NCBI GenBank assembly: GCA_030627205.1 | Contig: DAOUSN010000023.1 | Coordinates: forward strand, 1-41,142 | DNA length: 41,142 nucleotides | Source of the DNA: Methylococcaceae bacterium | GTDB taxonomy: Bacteria > Pseudomonadota > Gammaproteobacteria > Methylococcales > Methylomonadaceae | Direction of reading: 5' to 3' | Notes under the pieces: generated by a model | The model's input: the letters and a program-made list of their open reading frames with translations, nothing else | Database searches by the model: none | What the model was told of the DNA's origin: nothing | Position numbers and translations under genes: made by a program | Shown: in pieces, positions 1 to 8,170 of the stretch | Numbering within the stretch: the first letter of the stretch is position 1 | Layout: every line of letters begins with the position of its first letter

Positions 1-67
1 CAAAATTAGCTTTACTGCGAAGAATTTTTTTAATTGCCCAATCAAAGCTGATGAGTTTTCTTGCCAT
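1..67 (-). CDS. Rpn/PD-(D/E)XK transposase-family nuclease, N-terminal part
   Basis: On the minus strand an ATG at 67-65 opens a frame that runs off the window after 22 codons. It begins MARKLISFDWAIKK, which I recognise as the usual N-terminus of the PD-(D/E)XK nuclease transposase family (Rpn-like recombination-promoting nucleases), common in repeat-rich gammaproteobacteria. The catalytic residues lie outside the window, so activity cannot be judged. Members act as DNA nucleases linked to recombination and often occur in many copies per genome. The identification rests on the N-terminal wording alone. Confidence 0.6.
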   Translation of the reverse strand, partial: MARKLISFDWAIKKILRSKANF

Positions 68-272
68 CTGTTATACCTGTTTAATGCGTGAATAAATAAA
101 CAAAAGTGATGAGGACATAAGTAAAACTCCAGTGAGTAAAAAAGAGGATATTAGTCACAGTTAAACAAAAAAAAACAATAACCAACAGCTTGAAAAATAA
201 AAACCTAAGTATCTCATATAGCGTTAGAACTTAGCTAACTATATTTTAACCAAAATAATTAAAGGTAACATC

Positions 273-371
273 ATGACTGATAATGAACTAAAAGAACTAG
301 TTGCAAGTATTTTCTTTCATAATGACCTTTTCAATCACAGGTTTTTTTGGTTGGTGAGTATTAATCGGTAA
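273..371 (+). pseudogene. Remnant of a DUF3782-like accessory protein (N-terminus only)
   Basis: An ATG at 273, after a purine-rich AAAGG stretch, starts MTDNELKELVAS and then changes into unrelated hydrophobic sequence that stops at 369-371. The first 12 residues resemble the start of DUF3782-type proteins, which normally continue into long coiled-coil repeats and a nuclease-like domain. Here the match ends at about codon 12, so this looks like a 5' scar left by a deletion. It lies between an Rpn nuclease and a Uma2 nuclease, families of similar distribution. The family name comes from memory of the N-terminal motif and is moderate at best. Confidence 0.4.
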
Positions 372-443
372 CATTTTTATCCACGACCATAAAAATTTGG
401 TGATGCTGTTATAATGTAATAAAAAATATAAGAGGTATTTATT

Positions 444-1289
444 ATGGATGCTGTAACCATAGAAAAAACAAATTACAATGTTTTTAGACATTCTGCTTTA
501 ACCTTCAAACAAAAACCATCATCGAAAATTTCTGAACAAGATTATTGGGATAATTATTATGAAAATGAAATAAATTATGAATGGAATAATGGTATTTTAG
601 AGGAAAAAGGTGTGTCAGATTACGCAACAATATTAATTTATAATTGGTTAGTGAAATTATTTAGTCATTATTTTGAAACTCATAATAATGGTAGCATGAC
701 AAATTTGGAAATGGGATTTCGGCTTAATTTAGATAATAAAATTTGTATTAGGAAACCTGATTTAGGTATTGTTTGCCAAAATAATCCCATTCAATTACTC
801 TCTAAAGATCGTTCTTATCATGGAATTTTTGATATTTGTATTGAGGCAGTTTCAGATTCAACCGCTAAAGAAGTTATTAGGGATACCGTTATTAAAAAAC
901 AAGAATATGCACAAGCAGGCGTTAAAGAATATTATTTGGTTTATGATAAAGGTTGTGATGATGTTAAAGGTATTGAAGTATTCCGACTGGAAAAAGGAGC
1001 TTATCATCCCGTAAAAAAAAATTCAGATGGGTTAATTAAATCTACTGTTTTAAAAGGTTTTCAATTTCGCCTCGAGGATTGTTATCATCAACCTAATGCA
1101 AAAAAAATGTGCCTTGATCTTGCCTATCAACAGTTTGTTTTCCCTGAGTACCATATAGAAAAAAATCGTGCTGATAAAGTAACACAATTATTTCAACTGG
1201 AAAAAATTCGTGCTGAGACAGAAAAAAACCGGGCTGATAATGCTGAACAACAAATTATGAAACTTCAGGCTCTTTTAGCTATGAAATGA
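444..1289 (+). CDS. Uma2 family (DUF820) endonuclease with C-terminal coiled coil
   Basis: This 281-residue protein belongs to the Uma2 group of PD-(D/E)XK nuclease-fold proteins, whose role is poorly known. The core is visible: an N-terminal acidic segment, KPDLGIV with the motif aspartate D106, CIEAVSDST with E134, and KKQEYAQAGVKEYYLVY with candidate lysines K151/K152. From about residue 236 it carries a charged coiled-coil tail in which EKNRAD occurs twice (239-244, 260-265), a common Uma2 extension. The ATG at 444 follows an AGAGG ribosome site. The catalytic set looks intact. It stands alone beside other accessory remnants, consistent with a horizontally spreading gene. Confidence 0.8.
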   Translation: MDAVTIEKTNYNVFRHSALTFKQKPSSKISEQDYWDNYYENEINYEWNNGILEEKGVSDYATILIYNWLVKLFSHYFETHNNGSMTNLEMGFRLNLDNKICIRKPDLGIVCQNNPIQLLSKDRSYHGIFDICIEAVSDSTAKEVIRDTVIKKQEYAQAGVKEYYLVYDKGCDDVKGIEVFRLEKGAYHPVKKNSDGLIKSTVLKGFQFRLEDCYHQPNAKKMCLDLAYQQFVFPEYHIEKNRADKVTQLFQLEKIRAETEKNRADNAEQQIMKLQALLAMK

Positions 1290-1302
1290 AAATTAGGCTG
1301 AT

Positions 1303-1346
1303 AATAGTAGCTCAAAAATGTTGGGATTCGTTATTTAGCTACTATT
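1303..1346 (+). terminator. Stem-loop after the Uma2 gene
   Basis: Perfect 10-bp arms, AATAGTAGCT at 1303-1312 and AGCTACTATT at 1337-1346, enclose a 24-nt loop 13 bases after the stop of the Uma2 gene. The loop is long and the following T-run is short (CTTT), so it may be a weak terminator or a small palindromic repeat. Confidence 0.35.
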
Positions 1347-1453
1347 CTTTAAAAATTACCTAAACTTACTCGCATAAATTTAGTATTTAATTCTTATAAT
1401 ATCAACCCTTCACGATGTATTTATTATTTCAAGCCACTTTAAAAAATATGGAT

Positions 1454-2161
1454 TTAAATTGGAATATTTTTATATCTACGACTCACTTCATCCCAGTTAA
1501 TATGAGCCATAAATTTTTCAATATACAATGATTTTTTATTTTTATAATCTACATAAAAAGCATGTTCATAAACATCTATAATGACTAAAGGAATAGCTGT
1601 CCAAAATACTCCTGTTGCATGTTTATCACTAATCACATTATATAATTTCTTTGATAAGGGATTAAAAGCAAGTATAGCCCAACCTGAAGCAGCTTTAGCA
1701 CTTGCTTGAAAGTCAATCTCCCATTTTTGAATAGAACCAAATCTTTCAATAATGGCTGTACGTATTGCTTCATTAGGTTTAGTCGATTTTCCAATCATAC
1801 CTTCAAAATAAAGTTCATGTAAAATAACACTGTTAGCCTTATTTGTTCTTGCACGCTGAAGTGCGCCATAAGCACTAGATTCCATTGTCGTTCCATTAAT
1901 AATACCAGATTGTAATTTCATATCGGCATCTGTATACCCACGTAGAGCACCACCATAATGTGCTTTATAATGTGGTGTGATTTGTGATTCACTCAGAAAA
2001 CCTGGGATAGATTGGTATGGTAGAGGTTTAGGTTGCCCAGTCACTAAGCCGCCTTTATAAATAGTTTGTTCTTTACTGGTAGCTTGATTAGGTAAAAGCA
2101 GTGTTCCAGCAGTTACGCTAACTGATGTACGCAAAAAGTTACGCCGAGAAACATCATTCAT
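1454..2161 (-). CDS. Tat-exported Fe/Mn superoxide dismutase family protein
   Basis: This 235-residue protein starts with a twin-arginine signal (SRRNFLR at 5-11, then a short hydrophobic stretch), so it should be folded with its metal in the cytoplasm and exported. The mature part is an Fe/Mn SOD fold. The four metal ligands can be placed: H64 in HYKAHYGGAL, H115 in LHELYFE, and D196 and H200 in DVYEHAFYVDY. The sequence is far from the cytosolic SodB in this window (23931-24512) and belongs to the divergent exported group. It would remove superoxide in the envelope. No operon partner is evident: the next gene upstream on this strand starts at 4806. Metal choice and activity are not shown by sequence alone. 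Confidence 0.85.
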   Translation of the reverse strand: MNDVSRRNFLRTSVSVTAGTLLLPNQATSKEQTIYKGGLVTGQPKPLPYQSIPGFLSESQITPHYKAHYGGALRGYTDADMKLQSGIINGTTMESSAYGALQRARTNKANSVILHELYFEGMIGKSTKPNEAIRTAIIERFGSIQKWEIDFQASAKAASGWAILAFNPLSKKLYNVISDKHATGVFWTAIPLVIIDVYEHAFYVDYKNKKSLYIEKFMAHINWDEVSRRYKNIPI

Positions 2162-2355
2162 TTAAATATCACCGTTTTTATAGAATATAAAAAATAACGC
2201 ATTAACTTAGCAATATCAGTTTTTTAAAACAACAGTAAAAGTAGTAAATTAATAGGTTATCTTTCATAATAAACCAACTATTTTATCAGTACAAGAAATT
2301 AAATATCATGAAGGTTAGTTAAGTTTATTTTTCATTAAGAGTTTGTTATCATTTT

Positions 2356-4806
2356 TTACCGCGCAGGACTTAAAAATAAAGTTATTAACTCAGGGGCTAA
2401 ACAAGTCTTCTGATTACAAGCTTGTAAATTTAACTCAATTTTTAAAGGAGAGGTTTCAATCGTGATTTTTTTCATAAGATTAGCACTAATCCTAAATTCA
2501 CCTTGGTAAAGTGCTAATGGTTCAGCATCAATATTAGTTTTAACCAGTTCGTATGAAGGATACTGAATCTCACTTAATTGCCAATGATTACCATCAGTTA
2601 CCTTAATAGTTGTCGCTATTAATTGTTCTTGAATAGGCTGATGAGCATTTATATGCCAACCAGGTTTAATCTTGAAATCAATCATTAATTTAAATTTAGT
2701 TGCTGTTATTTTTTCTGTGGTAGCATCAATTTTAATTGCACTATGTGCTGCATATAAATGACCACTAATTTCCCCTTTTTTTAGTTCGTCTAATTGCGCT
2801 AACATATAAGGATATAAAATAGGTTGTTGACTAATGTTACTAGAAAAAGAAGCTAATATATTAGTGGCGTAATCTTTATAAATTTGTTTTCCTGTTCGAT
2901 TAAATAATTGATAAAAAATACGTACTGCTACTGAATTTCCAGAAGGTAAGGTTGAATCATAACTATCTTTTGCTTGAGTAAATAATAATTTATCTGTCCC
3001 CATTAATAGAGTTGATGAAGCAGTATCAAGAAATTTATCAACCATTTCATTACTCAGCGATTCTGCCATTTGTAAATAAGATGGTAAGGCAGTTAAGTCA
3101 TATAACTTAATTAACGCTTCAGAAAAATGTGCATAATCATCTTGTTTTGCAGCAATGGAAGCCTGGTTATTCAAATTAATACGCCACAGTTCACCTGCTC
3201 TAGGTCGTTGTAATTTCCATAATGATTCCACTGCCGTTTTTGCCGCCTCAAGATAACGTGGAGTATGTAAAATATCGCTTGCCTCGAGTAAAGCAGTTAT
3301 TAACATTCCATTCCAAGCAACAATAACTTTATTATCTGTTAATGGGGGAGTCCGTTGTTGACGGTATTTTCTTAGATCTTCAAGCAATGGATTAAGTTTA
3401 GCGAACATTTTATCAAGAGATAGCCCTTGTTTTTTAGCAGCTTGCGTTAAAGGTTCTTTGAGAAAAAGAATGTTTTTATTTTCAAAATTACCTCGTGATG
3501 TTAACCCGAATAATTGAATAATAAATTTAGCATCGTCTGGTTTAAGAACATTTTTAATTTCATCTATTGTCCATATAAAATAAGTGCCTTCCTCCCCTTC
3601 GCTATCAGCATCCGTCGCTGAATAAAAAACCCCTGTGTTACTACGCATATCGCGTAAAACATAATTTAGGGTTTGTTTCGCTACTCGTGCATACAAAGGA
3701 TTATTAGTTAAACGATATGCTTGTGTGTAAATTCTTGCCAAATAAGCCTGATTGTAAAGCATCTTTTCAAAATGAGGGACTAGCCAGTTATCATCAGTTG
3801 AATAACGATGAAAACCGCCACCTATTTGATCGTAAATTCCCCCTTGTGCCATAGCAGATAACGTATTATCTATGCTTTTCAGTAATGCGGGTTGATGTTT
3901 TCTTTCAGCAGATTGCAACAGGGATAACAAAAATGGTTCTTGAGGAAATTTAGGCGCGGCACTAAAACCACTACTTTGAATAGCCGCCCGCTTTAATATT
4001 TCCTGAACCGATGCTTGGACGATTGATTGTTCTAATTTCGTGACCACCCCCTGCCGAGAGATATTTTTTTGAATCGTAACAGCTATTTGATCAGCTTGTT
4101 TCAACAAGTCTGGTTTTTGTTGCGTCCACGCGCGTGTAATTTGCTGTAAAAGATCAACAAAAGTTGCTTGTGGATAATAAGTTCCGCTAAAAAAAGGTTT
4201 ACCATCGCTGGTAATAAACGAAGACATTGGCCAACCACCACGACCGGTCAAGAGCTGCACTGCTTCCATATAGGTTGCGTCAATATCTGGGTATTGTTCT
4301 CGGTCAACTTTAATGGCAATAAAATTTTCATTAAGAAGTTTTGCAACCTGAATATTCTCAAAACTTTCTTCTTCCATTACATGACACCAATGGCATGTTG
4401 CATAACCTATTGATAAAAAAATAGGTTTGTTTTCTAGTTTTGCAGTGGCAAATGCTTCTTCCCCCCAAGGATACCAATTAACTGGATTATGGGCATGTTG
4501 AATTAGATAAGGGGAGTCTTCAAAAATCAACCGATTGGTATAAAGAGGGCTACCATTATTAATATGTTTAGTTCTTGCTTTATAAGTAACGCCCTTATGT
4601 TTTAACTCAGAAACAAGGCGTTGTTGTAATTTATTAGGATAAGTAATTTTATAGGTATAATCATTAGCAAAAGCAGGTGAACCTGTCATAAATAATCCTA
4701 AAATCAGCCATGATAACAAGAAAGGGTATAAAATAAAATGATTTTTATTGAGGTTGATTCGTAAAAATTGGGGTTGCTTTTTGGGATAGGGATTATTCAA
4801 TAACAT
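2356..4806 (-). CDS. DUF255/YyaL (SSP411-like) thioredoxin-domain protein with DsbD-alpha-like tail
   Basis: This 816-residue exported protein has a hydrophobic signal or anchor at about 24-47. A thioredoxin-like DUF255 domain follows from about 90, containing the redox motif CHWC (C138, C141) and GGWPMSSF. A long helical region resembles the six-hairpin glycosidase-like part of YyaL/SSP411. The last 130 residues look like the DsbD N-terminal alpha domain, with a pair C797/C802 in ACNQKTC. YyaL-type proteins are usually near 690 residues, so the tail is an addition. The fusion suggests periplasmic thiol-disulfide exchange between the two cysteine pairs, but no substrate is known. The start codon lacks a clear ribosome site, so the exact N-terminus is uncertain. 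Confidence 0.85.
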   Translation of the reverse strand: MLLNNPYPKKQPQFLRINLNKNHFILYPFLLSWLILGLFMTGSPAFANDYTYKITYPNKLQQRLVSELKHKGVTYKARTKHINNGSPLYTNRLIFEDSPYLIQHAHNPVNWYPWGEEAFATAKLENKPIFLSIGYATCHWCHVMEEESFENIQVAKLLNENFIAIKVDREQYPDIDATYMEAVQLLTGRGGWPMSSFITSDGKPFFSGTYYPQATFVDLLQQITRAWTQQKPDLLKQADQIAVTIQKNISRQGVVTKLEQSIVQASVQEILKRAAIQSSGFSAAPKFPQEPFLLSLLQSAERKHQPALLKSIDNTLSAMAQGGIYDQIGGGFHRYSTDDNWLVPHFEKMLYNQAYLARIYTQAYRLTNNPLYARVAKQTLNYVLRDMRSNTGVFYSATDADSEGEEGTYFIWTIDEIKNVLKPDDAKFIIQLFGLTSRGNFENKNILFLKEPLTQAAKKQGLSLDKMFAKLNPLLEDLRKYRQQRTPPLTDNKVIVAWNGMLITALLEASDILHTPRYLEAAKTAVESLWKLQRPRAGELWRINLNNQASIAAKQDDYAHFSEALIKLYDLTALPSYLQMAESLSNEMVDKFLDTASSTLLMGTDKLLFTQAKDSYDSTLPSGNSVAVRIFYQLFNRTGKQIYKDYATNILASFSSNISQQPILYPYMLAQLDELKKGEISGHLYAAHSAIKIDATTEKITATKFKLMIDFKIKPGWHINAHQPIQEQLIATTIKVTDGNHWQLSEIQYPSYELVKTNIDAEPLALYQGEFRISANLMKKITIETSPLKIELNLQACNQKTCLAPELITLFLSPAR

Positions 4807-4908
4807 ATAATTTGTTAAAGAGAATAGTTATCAACTGTTCTTTAAACTTTTGGTGCAGAGATGAATTTTTTATCATCTTAATGATAGCTGGTTATGGGAT
4901 AAATGTTT

Positions 4909-4986
4909 GAACCGTGTGCGGTGAAAAGCCGCAAGCACGGTTCTTAATAGATCCGTCCCTACTGCTAGGTATGGATGGTCTACTAG
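4909..4986 (+). mobile_element. Group II intron 3' end remnant (domains V and VI)
   Basis: Positions 4909-4943 form a domain V-like hairpin. The lower stem pairs GAACCGTG with CACGGTTC, an AG bulge lies on the 3' side, and the upper stem GCGGT/GCCGC closes a GAAAA loop. Domain V is normally about 34 nt with a GAAA loop, so one A appears added. The next 40 bases can form a domain VI-like hairpin and end in a pyrimidine-rich TCTACTAG stretch, as bacterial group II introns do. No reverse transcriptase lies upstream; a DUF255 gene starts on the other strand at 4806. This is a fragment, not a mobile intron. Confidence 0.65.
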
Positions 4987-5002
4987 AAGTTATATGTTTT
5001 TA

Positions 5003-5209
5003 TCAAACAGTAACAACTTTATTTGCACAAGGCCCTTTTTGTCCTTGACCGATTTCAAATTCAACAGCTTGACCATCATTTAGTGTTGCATATTCACCAT
5101 TGCTCTGAATCTCTGAATGATGAACAAAAAGATCTTTACTCCCATCTTCAGGTGTAATAAAACCAAAACCTTTACCAGCGTCAAACCACTTAACTATTCC
5201 TTTACTCAT
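5003..5209 (-). CDS. Cold-shock protein, CspA family
   Basis: This 68-residue single cold-shock domain carries both RNA-binding motifs: KGFGFI (RNP1, residues 13-18) and LFVHH (RNP2, 27-31). Such proteins bind single-stranded RNA or DNA and melt RNA structure, often during cold or growth shifts. It is full length and standard. A large perfect inverted repeat lies about 33 bases upstream of the start (5243-5276) and may fold in the 5' leader, as leaders of cold-shock genes often do. A group II intron remnant sits just past its stop codon. Which csp paralogue it is cannot be told. Confidence 0.95.
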   Translation of the reverse strand: MSKGIVKWFDAGKGFGFITPEDGSKDLFVHHSEIQSNGEYATLNDGQAVEFEIGQGQKGPCANKVVTV

Positions 5210-5242
5210 TTTATATACTCATGTTTTTGGTGAAGTTTATGT

Positions 5243-5276
5243 TTTTATTTTCAAATTCACCGGTTTGAAAATAAAA
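5243..5276 (-). promoter_or_regulatory. Long perfect inverted repeat upstream of the cold-shock gene
   Basis: Arms of 13 bp at 5243-5255 and 5264-5276 are perfectly complementary around an 8-nt loop containing CACCGG. The repeat lies 33 bases before the cold-shock ATG on the minus strand. If transcribed it would be an AU-rich hairpin close to the ribosome site, so a temperature-dependent leader is possible. A regulator operator is an alternative. The repeat is seen directly; the role is inferred. Confidence 0.45.
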
Positions 5277-5371
5277 TAATAATTTATTTTTTTCAATACA
5301 TATAATCCCAAAATAAGGCGAAAAATATAACCTCAGTTCGGTTTTTATTATGCATTAATTAAATTCACTAG

Positions 5372-5391
5372 AACTGGTGAAATAACCAGTT
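5372..5391. repeat. Short inverted repeat AACTGGT-N6-ACCAGTT
   Basis: Two perfect 7-bp arms separated by GAAATA lie in the 455-bp gap between the cold-shock gene and the STAS gene. Size and spacing suit a dimeric regulator site or a small hairpin. Apart from this and the repeat at 5243-5276, I see no gene in 5210-5664. Confidence 0.35.
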
Positions 5392-5664
5392 AGACATATT
5401 ATAGATACCTTATGCTTGATTCTCAAGTATTTAGTTTTTTAAAGCTAAACTTTTTGTATAAATAATATCATCACTAAACGGATAAGATCCGTATTTAACA
5501 AGTCAACTCAAGTAGAATTTAGACACTACAAAATTTGACTATGAATGAAAATAATAATGATTCTTGAAGTTCTTAGTCCAGTTTTTATGTTCACAAACTA
5601 TGCTCTAGTTATTAGAACTAATAATTAAAATAATGACTAAAGGTGTAATAATGTATTTCTTAAT

Positions 5665-5982
5665 TTAGGAAAGAGGCGGATCTAGGGTAAATAATTTATC
5701 AAAATTAGCAATTTTTAAAATCTTTCTAACCTCTTCTTTAGAATTTTTTATCGTAATCGCTTCTTTCTTTTCATTTACCTTATCACGCAAAACTAATAAC
5801 ATTCCTAAGGCTGAACTATCCATATAGTCAGTTTCACTCAAATCAATTGCAATCGCTTTTACTCCTGCACCTGTTTGCTGGGTAATTTTACGAAAATTTT
5901 GATGAATACTAAAGTCAAATCTCCCAGAAATACTGACTTCTAAGGTTTGCGTTTCCGTGTTTAAATTTGTTTCTACAGCCAT
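5665..5982 (-). CDS. STAS-domain anti-sigma factor antagonist-like protein
   Basis: This 105-residue protein is a single STAS domain of the SpoIIAA/RsbV type. The diagnostic loop MDSSALGMLL (54-63) contains S56/S57, one of which is the serine normally phosphorylated by a partner kinase, preceded by D55. Such proteins bind anti-sigma kinases or act in phosphatase-controlled switches. No anti-sigma kinase or PP2C phosphatase is adjacent, so partners must be elsewhere. The ATG at 5982 has a good AGGAATTG ribosome site 5 bases upstream. A decayed hybrid kinase and a diguanylate cyclase lie beyond the next kilobase on the other strand. Confidence 0.88.
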   Translation of the reverse strand: MAVETNLNTETQTLEVSISGRFDFSIHQNFRKITQQTGAGVKAIAIDLSETDYMDSSALGMLLVLRDKVNEKKEAITIKNSKEEVRKILKIANFDKLFTLDPPLS

Positions 5983-6984
5983 TGGTCAATTCCTGTTAAA
6001 AAGATAAGCTATTTTATGTTTTTTAGAGTAAATTTTGACTTCAATAAAAATCATCTTAAAACTAAAATTGTTTGAGAGTTAGTAATCGTTAACTTTAGGT
6101 TGATATACTTTACCCTTAAATCTATAGACACCTATCTACAGATGGTTTAATCCATTGTTAAATAAAGTTATTTTTTCCTTTACACTACATCCAGTGATGA
6201 AACATTGAAAGTATACCCTTTTCATTAATGTAATTATCTAAAATAAAAGACTATATTTCAAAAGCCATCAGTACATTAGCGTTAAATATTATAGCCTATA
6301 GAGAATATAGCTTAAATAAACTTTAAGTTATCTATACTTGCTTTAATAAATTTTAAAGGGTCAATGAAGACTATTATTGAATTTTTTGATTCAAGAGTAA
6401 ATATCAAATTAAACTACTTTACTTAAAATGTGATTTATATTTTTTAAATTCATGGTTTACTATGCAAGTAGAAGCATAAAAATCAATGACTTTTGCTATC
6501 TTTTTAAAACTTCTAACAACCTTATAAAAACTAGACTAGTTTAATACCTAACTTAAAGACAGCAAACAAAACGGATTAAAAAGCTAATTGAAAAGCAGCT
6601 CCTCTTAGTTTTTTTGAAATGCACAATAATAATTATGAGTATTGTACTATGATTTGTGGATATTTTCTAACCACAGCTATCTTAATTTTAGCTATGGAGT
6701 TAAGCATTCAAAATGTTTTTAATGTTTAGCGGATTACAAAAACTAATAAATTATTTATAAGCATAATCTTTTTTAGGTCAATTAACCTATCTTAATAACA
6801 GGATATGGCATAAAAAACAACTTTTTATTTGATTTTCACCCTTTTTCTAAAGTTTTCTTAAAGATAAAGTCTTTACCAATCAAGATCTATGCCATCCTTT
6901 GCGACAAATTATCACGTGACAATTTACCACATTCTTATATATCCCAAATGTTGTTAAAATTTTCTTTCGTTCTATAAATCATTA
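5983..6984. other. Gene-free AT-rich stretch of 1 kb
   Basis: No frame in this kilobase carries recognisable protein sequence, and stop codons are dense in all frames. The only structured element I can name is the dispersed repeat copy at 6901-6940. The missing 5' part of the decayed hybrid kinase (from 7003) probably lay here, but no sensor or HisKA remnant can be read. Confidence 0.5.
6901..6940 (+). repeat. Dispersed repeat, copy A (promoter-like)
   Basis: This 40-base stretch matches 23635-23675 closely: both start GCGACA, share the core CACGTGACAAT or CGCGTGACAAT, then CCACATT and CTTAT. It contains GTGACA (6916-6921) followed after 16 nt by TATATC, a plausible sigma70-like promoter. 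It lies about 65 bp upstream of the truncated kinase frame. The palindrome seen in the other copy (GCGACA/TGTCGC) is degraded here. Confidence 0.5.
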
Positions 6985-7002
6985 TTGTACAAGGAAAACA
7001 GA

Positions 7003-8170
7003 ATGCGTAGCTTGCCTGTTGGAAAATTTATATGGATTAATGAAGTATCCACAACCCGCCAATTTGGAGGAACAGGATTAGGTTTATCAATCTGTAAGCA
7101 GTTAGTGGAACTCATGCACGGTAGTATTCATATCGATAGTGAAGCAGGTAAAGGCGCGACTTTTTGGTTTCAATTACAAGTAGGAATATCTGAACTGAAT
7201 AATCCTGATAATAATCTTTCAATTAATAATAAAGAACTATTAATTGTTGATGATAATGAAACTAATCGTCTTATTTTAGAATCTTACTGTCAAAATTGGG
7301 GAATAGCTTTTAAAAGTTATGCTCATGCTAAAAATGCTTTAATTTTTCTGGATAATAACCCCAGCTATCCATTTGATGCCGCTATTATTGATGGTCAAAT
7401 GCCAAATATAGATGGGCTACAATTAGTTGCTAAAATTCGTGAATATAGTGCTTTTTCACAATTGCCGATACTACTGTTAAGCTCAACAACTAAACCAATG
7501 GTTAACAAAGGTATTGATTCTTCACTGATGAAACCTGCTCGACAATTATCGTTATTTAAAAGTTTAACCAAACTATTATTGGCTAATGAATATTTATTAC
7601 CAACTGAAAAAACAGTTATTTTACCTCACTTTGAAGCTCATGTTTTATTGGTTGATGATAATACTGTCAACCAAAAAGTTGCTTGTAACTTTTTACAAAA
7701 ATTAAATATTAGCACTGATGTTAGCGATAACAGTGAAGATGCATTAGCAATGATTAAACAAAATCATTATGATTTGGTTTTTATGGATTGTCACATGCCA
7801 GTTATGGATGGTTATTTGGCTACACAAGCCATTAGAATTACTTACCGATTTTTCTATAAAAACAGCCTCAATAATGGAGCTTATTGAAACAGAAACTCCA
7901 AAGAATTTTCGGGCTAAGATTAACACTGAAATAAGATCTTCACTTCAATTTGATGAGCTTTTATCTCAATTAGCAGCAAACCTTCGTATTCATAGCCATC
8001 AGGCAAAACAAGACTGCCGAGATTTAGTGTTATTATCACAAAATAGCGAATATAAACCCACGATAACAAAAATAGAATCAGCTATTAACAAATTAAATTA
8101 TCAGCAAGCTTATGATTATTTAAAAGAAATTAATCTATCGTTGAAACAAGTAGAGGTTGAAAATGGTTAG
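7003..8170 (+). pseudogene. Decayed hybrid sensor histidine kinase (HATPase end, two receiver domains, C-terminal tail)
   Basis: The first frame (ATG 7003, ribosome site AAGGA) enters a histidine-kinase ATPase domain only at its last third: STTRQFGGTGLGLSICKQLV with the G2 box. Two receiver domains follow: REC1 (LLIVDDNETN, acceptor Asp in AAIIDGQMP, KP motif) and REC2 (VLLVDDNTVN, LVFMDCHMPVMDG). REC2 then breaks after QAIR and the frame stops at 7887. The helical C-terminal tail continues in another frame to 8170. The sensor, HisKA and most of the ATPase domain are absent, and the end of REC2 is deleted with a frameshift. It can no longer be a kinase. The next gene overlaps its end by 8 bases, so the two once formed an operon. 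Confidence 0.8.

Noticed and set aside
297-491. Open frame on the minus strand overlapping the Uma2 start
   Set aside because: It overlaps a well-supported gene and the remnant before it, has no recognisable domain and no ribosome site.
4909-4943. Hairpin as terminator of the cold-shock gene
   Set aside because: On the minus strand no T-run follows it, and its bulge, loop and stem wording match group II intron domain V much better.
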